Source: a virus
DNA: 64,000 bases
Direction: 5' to 3' (one strand)
IMG/VR virus record: IMGVR_UViG_3300049460_000312
Coordinates: 219,374 to 283,373 of that record
Part shown: positions 15,607 to 23,958 of the stretch, piece by piece
Layout: each line of letters starts with the position of its first letter
How positions within the stretch are numbered: the first letter of the stretch is position 1
Notes under the pieces: model-generated
What the model was told of the DNA's origin: nothing
Seen by the model: only the letters and a program-made list of their open reading frames with translations
The model's database searches: none
Translations under genes and position numbers: made by a program

Positions 15607-15631
15607 ACGTTAGTAATATGTCGCCAAAGAA
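15607..15631 (-). promoter_or_regulatory. promoter-like CATATNAC motif
   Basis: Minus-strand reading TTGGCGACATATTACTAAC, about 50 bases before the ATG at 15558. It would drive the dcd operon. Confidence 0.55.
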
Positions 15632-15691
15632 TTCTAGACTTCACTTGTACATGCCATGGTTCTAGCAGGTAAAAAGTTTATAGCAGCATAG

Positions 15692-15714
15692 AGCGGGGCT
15701 TTTGGCCCCGCTCC
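15692..15714. terminator. bidirectional terminator with GCATA arms on both sides
   Basis: GAGCGGGGC / GCCCCGCTC, nine pairs, flanked by CAGCATA on one side and TTATGCCG on the other, so the palindrome extends beyond the hairpin. Confidence 0.8.
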
Positions 15715-15722
15715 TTATGCCG

Positions 15723-17528
15723 TTACAGCGCCGTAATCGTGCCGTCTGTGTTCAGCTGGTAATACGCACTATCCACTGTGCTCTGAACCTTTCGAGGCGA
15801 TCCGTAAAAGTCATGGGGCTTCAATCCCACGATTTCCTGGATCGTGCCACTCTTGTACGCATACACCTTGCTGGTCTGCGCGTCAATGATGACGGTGCCC
15901 GGATTCGCTGGCGCGGCTGCTACCGCCGTCGCCGTCAAGGCCGACGTCTTGTAGAGCTTCCCAGTGAGACCTTCCACGGTTTGCAGCTTGCCATCACGCA
16001 GAGACTGCAGGAATGCCACGTTCATAGCGAGCGAGAGCTTCTGCGGCATCAACCCAGGCGGTAAGGTAGCGCTGAGGCTATTGAAGATCTGCACTGCCAC
16101 ATTCCCGCCAGGTGACAAACCAAACAGGGTACGGGCTTCTGCCATCAGCTGGGCCAAGGACACCTTGCCTGCTCGGAAGGTCAATTCCGGTCGTACCACC
16201 GTACTGGCCTTGTTATACGAGAAGGGCACCCCAATGGCCTGAGTAATCACATCCCCATTCTTCATGGGCGTATTGCCCGCTGCGCCCGCATACCAGTAGG
16301 TGTAGGCCACACCACCTGAGTAATACTGCTCGCCGATGCGCTTGCCATTGAGCAGAATCTCGCCCCACACCGTACCCAGCGTGGAACCATCCAGATTCAT
16401 CGACATATTGGCCTTCCCCAGGAAAGACGCATACGCCTTGCCGCTATTCTGTTCATCCTGGTTTGTCGTCGGATTGCGCGAAGTCGAGAAGACGAATTCC
16501 GCGCCCTGGATGTTGTACACATAGCGGCCGGTGATCACGGACCCATCCGAAAGCGTCGCCAGCACGTTCAGGGTATTCAGACCAGCCGTTGAGACGCTCT
16601 GAGAGGGCACGGAGGCGGGCGCATACAAAGTCGTAGGGGTAACGACGACGATCGACTCCGAGCCGCCTGCAGCGATGTTATCGCTGTCTGCCATGCCTGC
16701 ATACAGCGGGTGGTCGCCGTAGTGGCTGCGGATGAAGCCTACGTTCACTGGCACCCGGTCCACGTTCCCCGTCAGATAGGCACCAAACTTCGAGGCGATT
16801 GCATTGGCGGTCTTGAAGAACGCCGGGTCGGTGGTCGCGACATCGGCAATCGACGTCAGGTTGTAGCCGTGGTCAGTGATGATAATAATGCCGTTCCCGT
16901 TTTCCCGGTAGGTCACGATATCGTTCACTGCTTGCGCTGTAATCCCGGGTGTAGGCTGCCAGTTGGAGCTGAGCATCAGCACACAGGCAAACTGCTCGTA
17001 ATACGCCAGATTCGGATTGAGCAGGCCACCACCATAGTCGTCCGGCGCGAGGAACGTCGGGGTGAAGCCCGCCAGCGCACAGACATTGGTCATGGTGTCG
17101 TAAAAGCCGCTACTCGATGCAGCATTATTGGCTTTCACCGCATAGTTCGCCGGTGAGATCACATCGCCCATGATCAGGACTTTCTTGTTCCCCGCTGCTA
17201 CCTTGGAGGGATTGGCCACCCAGTTCAACGCGTTATACAGATACTTACAGGCCGGGGTCAACCCCGCAAAGCTCGCCTGGGCCGGGTTCGCTCCATTGTA
17301 GAACTTGGGGAAGCCGCCGTCGTACACCACCCGCCCGCGCCCGTCTTCCGTGACTGCAATAAACGGATTGGCAGGCGTGAGGGTGTCGTAAGCGATGTAC
17401 TTGGAAATGGATGGCGCCGCCGCATTCTTCGTGACTGCGACCTGGGTGATGTCACCACTGAAGGTGAAGGAGATCGTTTGGGGATCGAAGTACGACCCCG
17501 GAGCGACGCTAGGCGTAATGGTCCCCAT
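15723..17528 (-). CDS. virion-type structural protein, 601 aa
   Basis: Low-charge, Ala/Thr/Gly/Asn-rich composition typical of phage virion proteins. Residues about 116-235 look like an alpha/beta (GATase/ThuA-like) domain: KKVLIMGDVISPANY, then a VLMLSSNW strand and GNGIIIITDHGYN. The C-terminal region is beta-rich. GAGGTGAAAC precedes the ATG. The gene at 17537-17896 is immediately upstream in the same operon. A tail or baseplate-associated role is inferred from composition only. Confidence 0.8.
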   Translation of the reverse strand: MGTITPSVAPGSYFDPQTISFTFSGDITQVAVTKNAAAPSISKYIAYDTLTPANPFIAVTEDGRGRVVYDGGFPKFYNGANPAQASFAGLTPACKYLYNALNWVANPSKVAAGNKKVLIMGDVISPANYAVKANNAASSSGFYDTMTNVCALAGFTPTFLAPDDYGGGLLNPNLAYYEQFACVLMLSSNWQPTPGITAQAVNDIVTYRENGNGIIIITDHGYNLTSIADVATTDPAFFKTANAIASKFGAYLTGNVDRVPVNVGFIRSHYGDHPLYAGMADSDNIAAGGSESIVVVTPTTLYAPASVPSQSVSTAGLNTLNVLATLSDGSVITGRYVYNIQGAEFVFSTSRNPTTNQDEQNSGKAYASFLGKANMSMNLDGSTLGTVWGEILLNGKRIGEQYYSGGVAYTYWYAGAAGNTPMKNGDVITQAIGVPFSYNKASTVVRPELTFRAGKVSLAQLMAEARTLFGLSPGGNVAVQIFNSLSATLPPGLMPQKLSLAMNVAFLQSLRDGKLQTVEGLTGKLYKTSALTATAVAAAPANPGTVIIDAQTSKVYAYKSGTIQEIVGLKPHDFYGSPRKVQSTVDSAYYQLNTDGTITAL

Positions 17529-17536
17529 GTTTCACC

Positions 17537-17896
17537 TCAGACTTCATTCAGGACAACAAATACCCGGATGATAAACGACAGCGTCGCCGTGTGCTGGTTT
17601 ACCACCCGTACCTGGCCGGTTTCCTTGAAGCCGATGCCGGCCACCGCACCCGCCGGCACGTAAAAACCGTTAGTGGGGGAACCTACGTCCGTATCGAGCA
17701 CATACACTTCAATTTCGGTCTTGGTCAGGTTGTACTTGGCTGCGTCGGCGCCTAGCGCAGCGGCACAGTCAAAGTCCCACACCTGAGCTGCAGTGAGGTC
17801 AGTCTTGGCCACATTGAGATAAGAGCGCCGCCCATACAGCGCCGCCTTGGACACGAGAATCGCGTCCTTCAGATTAGGGTAAGGTCCGGTAGCCAT
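17537..17896 (-). CDS. putative virion-associated protein
   Basis: 119 aa from the ATG at 17896; the longer open frame would cross a terminator. Begins MATGPYPNLKDAILVSKAAL and is beta-rich. It sits eight bases before the 601-aa virion-type gene, so a structural role is plausible. Family unknown. Confidence 0.75.
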   Translation of the reverse strand: MATGPYPNLKDAILVSKAALYGRRSYLNVAKTDLTAAQVWDFDCAAALGADAAKYNLTKTEIEVYVLDTDVGSPTNGFYVPAGAVAGIGFKETGQVRVVNQHTATLSFIIRVFVVLNEV

Positions 17897-17928
17897 AACT
17901 CGCTTGTCGAAAACAAAAAAAAAATAAA

Positions 17929-17947
17929 GACTCACGGGTTGTGAGCC
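17929..17947 (-). terminator. second terminator/attenuator in leader of the gene at 17896
   Basis: Seven-pair stem GACTCAC / GTGAGCC with loop GGGTT, followed on the minus strand by TTTA and a T10 run. It lies between the operon terminator at 17974-17997 and the start at 17896, about 30 bases before the ATG. Confidence 0.65.
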
Positions 17948-17973
17948 AAACTCATAGTAATCGACGGCATAAA

Positions 17974-17997
17974 GGGGAGAGGTGTGACCCTCTCCCC
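17974..17997 (-). terminator. intrinsic terminator, GGCATAAA type
   Basis: Nine-pair stem GGGGAGAGG / CCTCTCCCC, followed on the minus strand by TTTATGCCGTCG. It follows the gene at 18043-18561. Confidence 0.8.
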
Positions 17998-18042
17998 CGA
18001 GCTTCAAGAACCTACGAGAAAAGCTTACACCGATCTACTACG

Positions 18043-18561
18043 TTAAGACAAACGTAAGGTATGCGTGTCCAAAACGTTTTTGACGTGCAAGATGCCACCC
18101 AGCGGAACGTGTTGATTGTCCAGACCAGGGAGTACATTGCCGCTATCCCGGACCACGGGTTCGATATGAGTTTGCCAGAACTCCACCGGACACCCCGCGT
18201 ACGGCTGAAACTGGTCGCCTTCCAGAACTGAGAGGAAAGGCAACTGTCGATCGACGGCTTCGTGAGGGTCACGCAATGCCACCACGTGACGACCCCCACC
18301 TACTACCAAATAGTTACTTTCACACAGCAGTTCGCCACCGATGTAGCCCACCGTCGTACGACAGATGTAATGCATGGGTTGCGTCTTGTACTGGTGAATG
18401 AAGTGCGCCCCGCTCTCGTGAAGACTCTGTAAGAAGTCAAACGCGAGCACTTCTACAAACTTGCACAAACGATTGCGCACGTTGCGATAAAGCATTTCAT
18501 ACTGCTGGAAACGCATCCGGTCCTGCATCGTAACGTGACCACAAACTTCGTTGTTGAACAT
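18043..18561 (-). CDS. hypothetical protein
   Basis: 172 aa, rich in His, Cys and aromatics; begins MFNNEVCGHVTMQDRMRF. No recognised domain. The start is uncertain: neither the ATG at 18561 nor the one at 18528 has a clear Shine-Dalgarno. The 268 bases upstream (18562-18829) hold no gene; they are AT-rich and may contain the promoter. Confidence 0.75.
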   Translation of the reverse strand: MFNNEVCGHVTMQDRMRFQQYEMLYRNVRNRLCKFVEVLAFDFLQSLHESGAHFIHQYKTQPMHYICRTTVGYIGGELLCESNYLVVGGGRHVVALRDPHEAVDRQLPFLSVLEGDQFQPYAGCPVEFWQTHIEPVVRDSGNVLPGLDNQHVPLGGILHVKNVLDTHTLRLS

Positions 18562-18829
18562 CTCTAGCTACACCTTTCTCTGAGGTTATCGAATAGAAGA
18601 GATTTTCAGGCTGGCTTCTTTCCCTGTCACTATTAGTATCATTTTTATCGTGCTACATTGGCCGTTACTGAATTCTTACGGAAAAACCCTTCCACCAAGA
18701 TTACTGCTTCCTAGTAAAAAATATATTTTCCTCATCTTCTTACTTTTGGTTGATCTCCAGCAACGAGGGATGGATTTCGCCTGCCTCCCCAGGACAGGTG
18801 TCTATCTTTTTTCCTCGCGCCACCCCCGA

Positions 18830-19141
18830 TTACCGTGCTATCGTAATGCCCTTCACACGGGTCTTTCTCAACTGCGGTGCTGCCTGGCGTCGAGATGCCA
18901 AGCGACGCACTTGATGCGCTTTACGGCTTTGCTGCGTGCGCACTTCCTTGTTGATGGCATTCACCCACCCCATCTGGGCATGCATCGTGGTGTTTTCGTA
19001 ACGCGTGTGGCCAGTGGCCCACCAGCTACGCCATGACCAATCCTGATCGGCAGCACTGGCTGCTGAAACCAGTGCCCCGAGCTTCTGTCTAAGCATGGTC
19101 CGTACGGTGGCTGAGCCACCGATCACGAGTACGTTACTCAT
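18830..19141 (-). CDS. small basic hypothetical protein
   Basis: 103 aa from the ATG at 19141 with GGAAGAAC upstream. Begins MSNVLVIGGSATVRTMLRQK; the C-terminal half is very basic (RKAHQVRRLASRRQAAPQLR). The VIGGSATVR start looks nucleotide-fold-like but is too short to assign. A nucleic-acid-binding role is a guess from charge. Confidence 0.7.
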   Translation of the reverse strand: MSNVLVIGGSATVRTMLRQKLGALVSAASAADQDWSWRSWWATGHTRYENTTMHAQMGWVNAINKEVRTQQSRKAHQVRRLASRRQAAPQLRKTRVKGITIAR

Positions 19142-19223
19142 TTCTTGTTCTTCCTGTTTTGCGAACTGACTTCGGTCCGTACTATGTTCCTCGCGGTATA
19201 TTCGTGCATATGCACACGGCATA

Positions 19224-19520
19224 CTAGAGATTGCCAAATGTACCAGCAGGCATCCGCGCTTCAGCTTCGGTCACTGCGCGAGCCAATAGGACCTGCCGGG
19301 TAGCACCGGGGGTGGTCAGATAGACGTGCAGCATCGCCAGTAATTCATCCGGTGTGTACTCGCCTTCGAGCAGGATCACCGGTGTGCTGTCTTGCGTACT
19401 GCGCTGATGCCAGAGCGTGTCCGGCGTCTGGTCATTCCAGTCCGGTAGCGGGTCTTTCGTCGCATTCAGAATCACCCGTGCTTCGTCATCCGTCATCTGC
19501 GTGAAATTCATCACGGTCAT
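19224..19520 (-). CDS. hypothetical protein
   Basis: 98 aa. The ATG at 19520 has GGAG with six-base spacing; an ATG at 19526 touches the Shine-Dalgarno and is rejected. Acidic, begins MTVMNFTQMTDDEARVILNA. No recognised domain. Confidence 0.8.
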   Translation of the reverse strand: MTVMNFTQMTDDEARVILNATKDPLPDWNDQTPDTLWHQRSTQDSTPVILLEGEYTPDELLAMLHVYLTTPGATRQVLLARAVTEAEARMPAGTFGNL

Positions 19521-19595
19521 GATCATCTCCTAAGTGAGGTACGAATAAGGCAACAGAGCTGTGTCGTAGGCACAGCTAAAAATGGAAAAGCAAAA

Positions 19596-19693
19596 CCCCC
19601 CGTCAGGCTGGACTGGCTGTCTCTACAACCGCAAGGTCGTAGAGACGCGTCTCAGAGCAGCAGCAAGCTGCTCCATCGAATAGAGTCGGGAGG
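19596..19693 (-). ncRNA. three-way-junction RNA/complex terminator candidate
   Basis: Two perfect hairpins (GTCTCTAC/GTAGAGAC at 19619-19646; GAGCAGC/GCTGCTC at 19655-19673) are enclosed by a closing stem (19596-19604 with 19685-19693, one mismatch). On the minus strand T4-GC-T4 follows. It could be an elaborate terminator of the gene at 19702-20235 or a small stable RNA. Confidence 0.45.
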
Positions 19694-19701
19694 TAAAAAA
19701 T

Positions 19702-20235
19702 TCAGATCCAGCAGTTCAACTCATCGTCCCAGAACTTGGTCGCGCGGTACGCGCGTTCGAAGTCATAGCCGTCCCACTCGTGGAACTCCATCATGTCGTG
19801 GACTTTGATTCGGTCGTTGTTCAGATACACGGCGCGGATCTTGTTGTAACAGCGCACGATGATTTCCGTATCAGGAATCAGCTGACTCAGGGCCAGGGCA
19901 TCTTGATTGACAGAGAGTGCCGATGCCCACAGCACGAGCGGTCGTTGATGATGACCTTTGATCGCATTCGTGAGCACGATGAGTTCAAACATCGCCTGAT
20001 CACCACCGGCCTGACGGGTGAGTACGAGCTCGTGGCGCTGCTCACGAACCTGACCGCGACTGAGCAGCAAGCGACAGCTCGACGATTGATTGCGCTCGCG
20101 TTGCTCAGCGAACTGCTGGCGGGACTGGGCAATCTGCTCAATGGTGATTTCCAGATCCTTGGCCTTGAGCGTGCTCTCGGGCGTGGTGTCGTGTTCGTAC
20201 AACTCCGTGGTGCCGGGAAACTTCTTTCCAAACAT
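19702..20235 (-). CDS. hypothetical protein
   Basis: 177 aa with GGAGAAAC upstream. Begins MFGKKFPGTTELYEHDTTPE; residues 25-60 are probably coiled coil. The middle (ELIVLTNAIKG...PLVLWASAL) suggests a Rossmann-like core, not diagnostic. Preceded by a promoter-like motif. Confidence 0.85.
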   Translation of the reverse strand: MFGKKFPGTTELYEHDTTPESTLKAKDLEITIEQIAQSRQQFAEQRERNQSSSCRLLLSRGQVREQRHELVLTRQAGGDQAMFELIVLTNAIKGHHQRPLVLWASALSVNQDALALSQLIPDTEIIVRCYNKIRAVYLNNDRIKVHDMMEFHEWDGYDFERAYRATKFWDDELNCWI

Positions 20236-20258
20236 TGTGTTTCTCCTAGGGGTTTACA

Positions 20259-20283
20259 TGTAGGTGATATATGGTCAGAAGAA
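20259..20283 (-). promoter_or_regulatory. promoter-like CATATNAC motif
   Basis: Minus-strand reading TTCTGACCATATATCACCTAC, about 25 bases before the ATG at 20235. It differs slightly in spacing from the other copies. Confidence 0.5.
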
Positions 20284-20305
20284 GTTAGAAATGGCTCGAC
20301 GGCAT

Positions 20306-20331
20306 AAAAGCCAGCCCGTAGGCCGGCTTTT
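20306..20331 (-). terminator. intrinsic terminator, GGCATAAA type
   Basis: AAAAGCC / GGCTTTT arms with an inner GCC/GGC pair, followed by ATGCCGTCG on the minus strand. Confidence 0.75.
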
Positions 20332-20332
20332 A

Positions 20333-20557
20333 TTAGTAGTAGACTCGCTCGGCCCACCAGCCCATGTTGTCGATACCGCCGCCAGACGGATTCAGACGAA
20401 TCTGGATACGGATGTCTTTCGACAGTTCCTTCAGGTCATCCGTGATACCACTGGCAATCAACAACACGCGGTAACCACGGAACAGCAAGCGCTTGGCGTA
20501 AGCGCTGACCTCGGGGGCTTGTGCTTCAAAGAGTACGACTTTAGGGAGGGGTCGCAT
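20333..20557 (-). CDS. hypothetical protein, 74 aa
   Basis: Begins MRPLPKVVLFEAQAPEVSAY. Alternating beta and alpha stretches (YRVLLIASGI) suggest a small alpha/beta fold. No clear Shine-Dalgarno. It is the last gene of the operon before a terminator and follows adhesin-type genes. Confidence 0.7.
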   Translation of the reverse strand: MRPLPKVVLFEAQAPEVSAYAKRLLFRGYRVLLIASGITDDLKELSKDIRIQIRLNPSGGGIDNMGWWAERVYY

Positions 20558-20587
20558 GATGGTAGATAAAGGTGATGGAACACACCA

Positions 20588-21022
20588 TTAAGTCATCGCC
20601 ACGCCATTGAGCAGATAGATCTCCCACTCGGATTCGACGTAGAAGACCTTACCTGTCGCGAGTGTGATGAACATCCGGCCCGAGCCCTTGTCTTTAACGG
20701 GAGCGTGTGCGGCATCCGCCACCCAGGCGCTGCCGTTGTACGAGTACGCCACCTGGTTAGGTACATCGTAAATGATATCCGTTGGCGTCGCGGCTGCCTG
20801 GGCGTTCGTCAGTTCCGTCGACGAGGTAATGAAAAACGCCGGTTGCAGAGCGAAGTCGAACTTCAGCTGGTTGGTGCCATCCACTGCGATAAAACCAATC
20901 TTGCCGGCAGCCCCTGACTGAATCGTCTTGTCACGAGCCGTATTGAAAGCGGTTTCAGCAGCGAGCGCGTTAGCCCCATCGGCCAATTGCTTGCCGTTGA
21001 TATTGGGATACGGAACAGCCAT
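20588..21022 (-). CDS. putative tail-fibre/virion protein
   Basis: 144 aa, GGGAG upstream. Low charge, Ala/Thr/Asn-rich. Contains VPNQVAYSYNGSAWVADAAH, a GSxW type segment common in phage tail-fibre modules. It overlaps no gene but is four bases from the next in an apparent three-gene unit with 21026-21436 and 21436-22536. Confidence 0.75.
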   Translation of the reverse strand: MAVPYPNINGKQLADGANALAAETAFNTARDKTIQSGAAGKIGFIAVDGTNQLKFDFALQPAFFITSSTELTNAQAAATPTDIIYDVPNQVAYSYNGSAWVADAAHAPVKDKGSGRMFITLATGKVFYVESEWEIYLLNGVAMT

Positions 21023-21025
21023 CTC

Positions 21026-21436
21026 TTAACTCCCTGCGTGAATGACGATGGTGTTGCCAGTCTGGGTATAGCCCAGCACACCGTTGCTGCAGTAGACAAA
21101 GCGACCCGGTCCTACGTCGGCGAGTAGCCGGTTGCCAGTCACCTTGACCCAGGAACCACCACTCCAATCCCAGCGACTGCCGTCACGCAGATCGTAGATA
21201 GACCCGCCTGGGCCCGCCTGCTCGCGTGCTTTCGCATCGGCGAGCTGGGTATCGGTGAGGATAAATTCCCCCAGCGCTACCAGCCCGCCTGCTACCAGGG
21301 TCTTGCTCGCATCGCCTTTGGTAAAATACGTGGCGCTCACACCCAGGGCCGGCACATTAGCTGCGTGATACGTCGCTGCTCGTGACTGAATAGCCGTGGC
21401 TGTGGTGCTTGAGAGTACTGTTTTATTGGAAAGCAT
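21026..21436 (-). CDS. putative tail-fibre/virion protein
   Basis: 136 aa. Contains SIYDLRDGSRWDWSGGSWVK, an aromatic GGSW-type segment like the neighbouring genes. The ATG overlaps the upstream stop as ATGTAATG. Structural role inferred from composition and context. Confidence 0.75.
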   Translation of the reverse strand: MLSNKTVLSSTTATAIQSRAATYHAANVPALGVSATYFTKGDASKTLVAGGLVALGEFILTDTQLADAKAREQAGPGGSIYDLRDGSRWDWSGGSWVKVTGNRLLADVGPGRFVYCSNGVLGYTQTGNTIVIHAGS

Positions 21437-22536
21437 TACATGAACCTCCGCACCGTATCGGGTCCGGCGTGAAATGTTTTACCCGTAATCGGGTTATGGA
21501 AGATCCGCCATACGCTCAGGGCTTGCACCATCTGCAGATCGGTCATCACCGCACTGCCGCTCCAGGAGTTGTCCGCGTTCTGGGTCCAGATTTGCTTGTT
21601 AAACAAATCGAAGATATAACGCTGGTCGCCCGTGAACTTGAGCGTTTTGAACAAGGCATTCTGTTGCGATTCGGCGGTGTAACCGTACGCACACGGACCG
21701 CGGAAGATCGCCAGCGACGGATCAGCACTCAGATCCACCGTGAAGTCAGCGCTCGGCTTATACGTCTGGTAACTGGCGCCAAACTCCGTGGTCGAGAAGG
21801 TGATGATGTCACCATTACGGACGATCTTGATACGCGTCGGTCCCAGACTACCCCAGCCCTGACCGGCCGTATTAGCCACATAGCCTGCGGCGGTGGCTGA
21901 TGCGCCATAGCCACCGTTACCGTAGGCAATCTGGTCGCTGGAGAAAAGATTCTTGGCGCCCGTCTTTTGCTGGTAGTTCTTGCCCACGAACCAGGACTTG
22001 CTGTTGCCACCCGGACTACGGATTGCCGTGAGCTTGTTCTCGTAGCCCGTAACCGGATCACGGGCAAAGGCGGCGACCAGACCTACATCGTCATCATCCG
22101 TATTGTCCGATGAGATCTCAACTTCGAGCGTGTACTGGTCGTACTTCTTTTTGCTCACAAAGCCCAGAATCGAGGCTGAGTTAAGCGTACTCATGATCGT
22201 GTCGGTGCCGCTGTCATACGACCAGCTGGAGAGCTCGCTCGGCAGGGCTGGTTGTGCATCCGTGCCAGTCTGGTGCGAAAAGCGATACCAGTTATTGAAC
22301 ACGTCCGCCATCGAGACGGTGCGAGCTTTTTCGTTGGCCAGCTCAGTGGCGTTTTCAGTGATCGAGGCCAGCGTCACGAGCCGGAAAGGTTTGGGTATGC
22401 CGTTGTTATCAGCCTGGATATACGAGCCTTCCTGACTGATCGGGAAAGCAGCTTCCATGCGGGCTTTGGCCTCTGCCTGCACTGCAGCGATCGTGGTCGG
22501 GCTGGCAAGCTGGCCTTGGAGCGGAAATGTGGACAT
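21436..22536 (-). CDS. putative tail-fibre protein with LamG-like region
   Basis: 366 aa. Residues about 105-290 resemble a concanavalin-A/LamG-like jelly roll (WSYDSGTDTIMSTLNSASIL, later FTGDQRYIFDLFN). Low charge and many Asn, Ser and Thr. It is first of a three-gene unit. Divergent from the plus-strand gene at 22627. The ligand is unknown; carbohydrate binding is usual for the fold. Confidence 0.75.
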   Translation of the reverse strand: MSTFPLQGQLASPTTIAAVQAEAKARMEAAFPISQEGSYIQADNNGIPKPFRLVTLASITENATELANEKARTVSMADVFNNWYRFSHQTGTDAQPALPSELSSWSYDSGTDTIMSTLNSASILGFVSKKKYDQYTLEVEISSDNTDDDDVGLVAAFARDPVTGYENKLTAIRSPGGNSKSWFVGKNYQQKTGAKNLFSSDQIAYGNGGYGASATAAGYVANTAGQGWGSLGPTRIKIVRNGDIITFSTTEFGASYQTYKPSADFTVDLSADPSLAIFRGPCAYGYTAESQQNALFKTLKFTGDQRYIFDLFNKQIWTQNADNSWSGSAVMTDLQMVQALSVWRIFHNPITGKTFHAGPDTVRRFM

Positions 22537-22626
22537 GGCTTTATAAGAAGGGATTGAACATAAAATTACAGGACTAAATACACTTTATGAGCCGTCTCAC
22601 CTTTCTTCCTTTCCCCGGGGTCTACC

Positions 22627-23217
22627 ATGTTGTCCAAGCTGTCTCTCCTTGCACGGTTAGCCGTGATTGCTGTCGCCATCTATCTGTTTCTTGCTGAGAC
22701 CACCGGACCCGTGATGGTCTACTGGGCTGTTGGCGCGGGGATCTGTTTTGCCACACTGTTCAAGCTCAAACGCAAGACCCCGAAGGGCGAGGAAGTGACG
22801 ATGCCCAAGCAGATTCCGACCACCGATGGCCGTGTCGCTTATGCTGGTAAGGCAAAAGCGTTCACCACGTACTTCGGCGGCCGGGACATCGATCCCGAAT
22901 CGATCAGTATGGCAGCGATGCGCCGGGAAGACGGTTATATCGTGGCATTGGATAAGCAGGGTGGCTACGACGAGCTCGTCTTCGTGCTGTTTAACATGAA
23001 GCTGATTCGTGAGCCTGGCAGGCACACCACCATGAATTGGGAGAAGGGTTACCTGACATCGGAAGGCCGATTTGTCTCAGGCAAGAAGGTAATCAAAATC
23101 GCCCAACTCGCCGGCCAGTTGCCAAACGACACGCCGATGGAGCGTCTGTTCTCCATCAGGGATTTGTACCCGGACGAGCCGACTCTGGCCCGGCAGGCAA
23201 TGGCTGTAGTGGGTTAA
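22627..23217 (+). CDS. membrane protein of unknown function, plus-strand
   Basis: 196 aa. Two hydrophobic helices (residues about 10-24 and 29-46), then a soluble alpha/beta domain. Begins MLSKLSLLARLAVIAVAIYL. It is one of only three plus-strand genes in the window and sits within the adhesin block, with a shared convergent terminator at 23226-23255. The orientation and context suggest an independently acquired gene. Family unknown. Confidence 0.8.
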   Translation: MLSKLSLLARLAVIAVAIYLFLAETTGPVMVYWAVGAGICFATLFKLKRKTPKGEEVTMPKQIPTTDGRVAYAGKAKAFTTYFGGRDIDPESISMAAMRREDGYIVALDKQGGYDELVFVLFNMKLIREPGRHTTMNWEKGYLTSEGRFVSGKKVIKIAQLAGQLPNDTPMERLFSIRDLYPDEPTLARQAMAVVG

Positions 23218-23225
23218 TCGGAATA

Positions 23226-23255
23226 AAAAGCAGAGAGCGACCGCTCTCTGCTTTT
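23226..23255. terminator. bidirectional terminator, 14 bp stem
   Basis: AAAAGCAGAGAGCG-AC-CGCTCTCTGCTTTT, perfect arms with A and T runs at the ends. It serves the plus gene 22627-23217 and the minus gene 23262-23939. TTATGTCG follows on the plus side. Confidence 0.9.
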
Positions 23256-23261
23256 ATGTCG

Positions 23262-23939
23262 TTAAGATGTAAAGGGCGTAGCCTGAGGAGTAAAGGCGCT
23301 GGTGTAAAGAGCCTTCCCTTTTGAAAGACGAACCTCGTCCATATAACCTGGAAAGGTGCCGTTACCATTCTGTACGTTACCAATGATGAGTGGGCCCGTA
23401 TTTACCCCAAACGTTTGTGAGCTCACAAACGAACCCACTAACGCCCCGTTATACCATGCAGACCACGTGTTACCCGATCGCGTAACAGCAAAGTGAAACC
23501 ACTGCCCGGTGACGAGAATGTCATTTACCAACAACTGGGCCTGTCCGGCATTGCCTGCGAGCTTCAGATAAATTTTACGCTGATAGAATTCAATCCAGCA
23601 TCGATTAACCTGATTCATGTCGGGCGATTTTTCTATAAAAACGGTGTCGTTCGCCACCGTCGTCAGATAACACCAGGCCTCCATGGTACAGTCTGCATTG
23701 AACTGCAGGTCAGCTGCATTGGGAGTGGTGACCATCGCGTTCGCGCCAGTCGGCAATAGCGAGGAACCCCCGAACCTGGCCTGAACGGTGCTGAGCGCCG
23801 CACCATTCGAAGCCGTCATCGGGTGACCGTACACGTCAACGATATTGGTTGAGCCGTTTGCCCCGTCGGCATGCAGGAGAAGGGAGGTAAAATTAGCCGC
23901 GACTACCTGACTGCGAGTCGCTAGAAGGGATTCAAACAT
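23262..23939 (-). CDS. LamG-domain adhesin with MFESLL leader
   Basis: 225 aa. After an N-terminal leader MFESLLATRS a LamG/concanavalin-A-like domain covers residues about 20-225, ending in the family's GYMDEVRLSKGKALYTSAFT and PFTS. Such domains bind glycans or protein ligands; here they are probably receptor-binding tips of the phage tail. Four neighbours share leader and domain type. Confidence 0.85.
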   Translation of the reverse strand: MFESLLATRSQVVAANFTSLLLHADGANGSTNIVDVYGHPMTASNGAALSTVQARFGGSSLLPTGANAMVTTPNAADLQFNADCTMEAWCYLTTVANDTVFIEKSPDMNQVNRCWIEFYQRKIYLKLAGNAGQAQLLVNDILVTGQWFHFAVTRSGNTWSAWYNGALVGSFVSSQTFGVNTGPLIIGNVQNGNGTFPGYMDEVRLSKGKALYTSAFTPQATPFTS

Positions 23940-23958
23940 ATCGCTTTTCCCTTTTTCC

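Noticed and set aside
18650-19036. 128-aa plus-strand frame
   Set aside because: Its second half is antisense to the better supported gene at 18830-19141 and the first half is AT-rich intergenic sequence.
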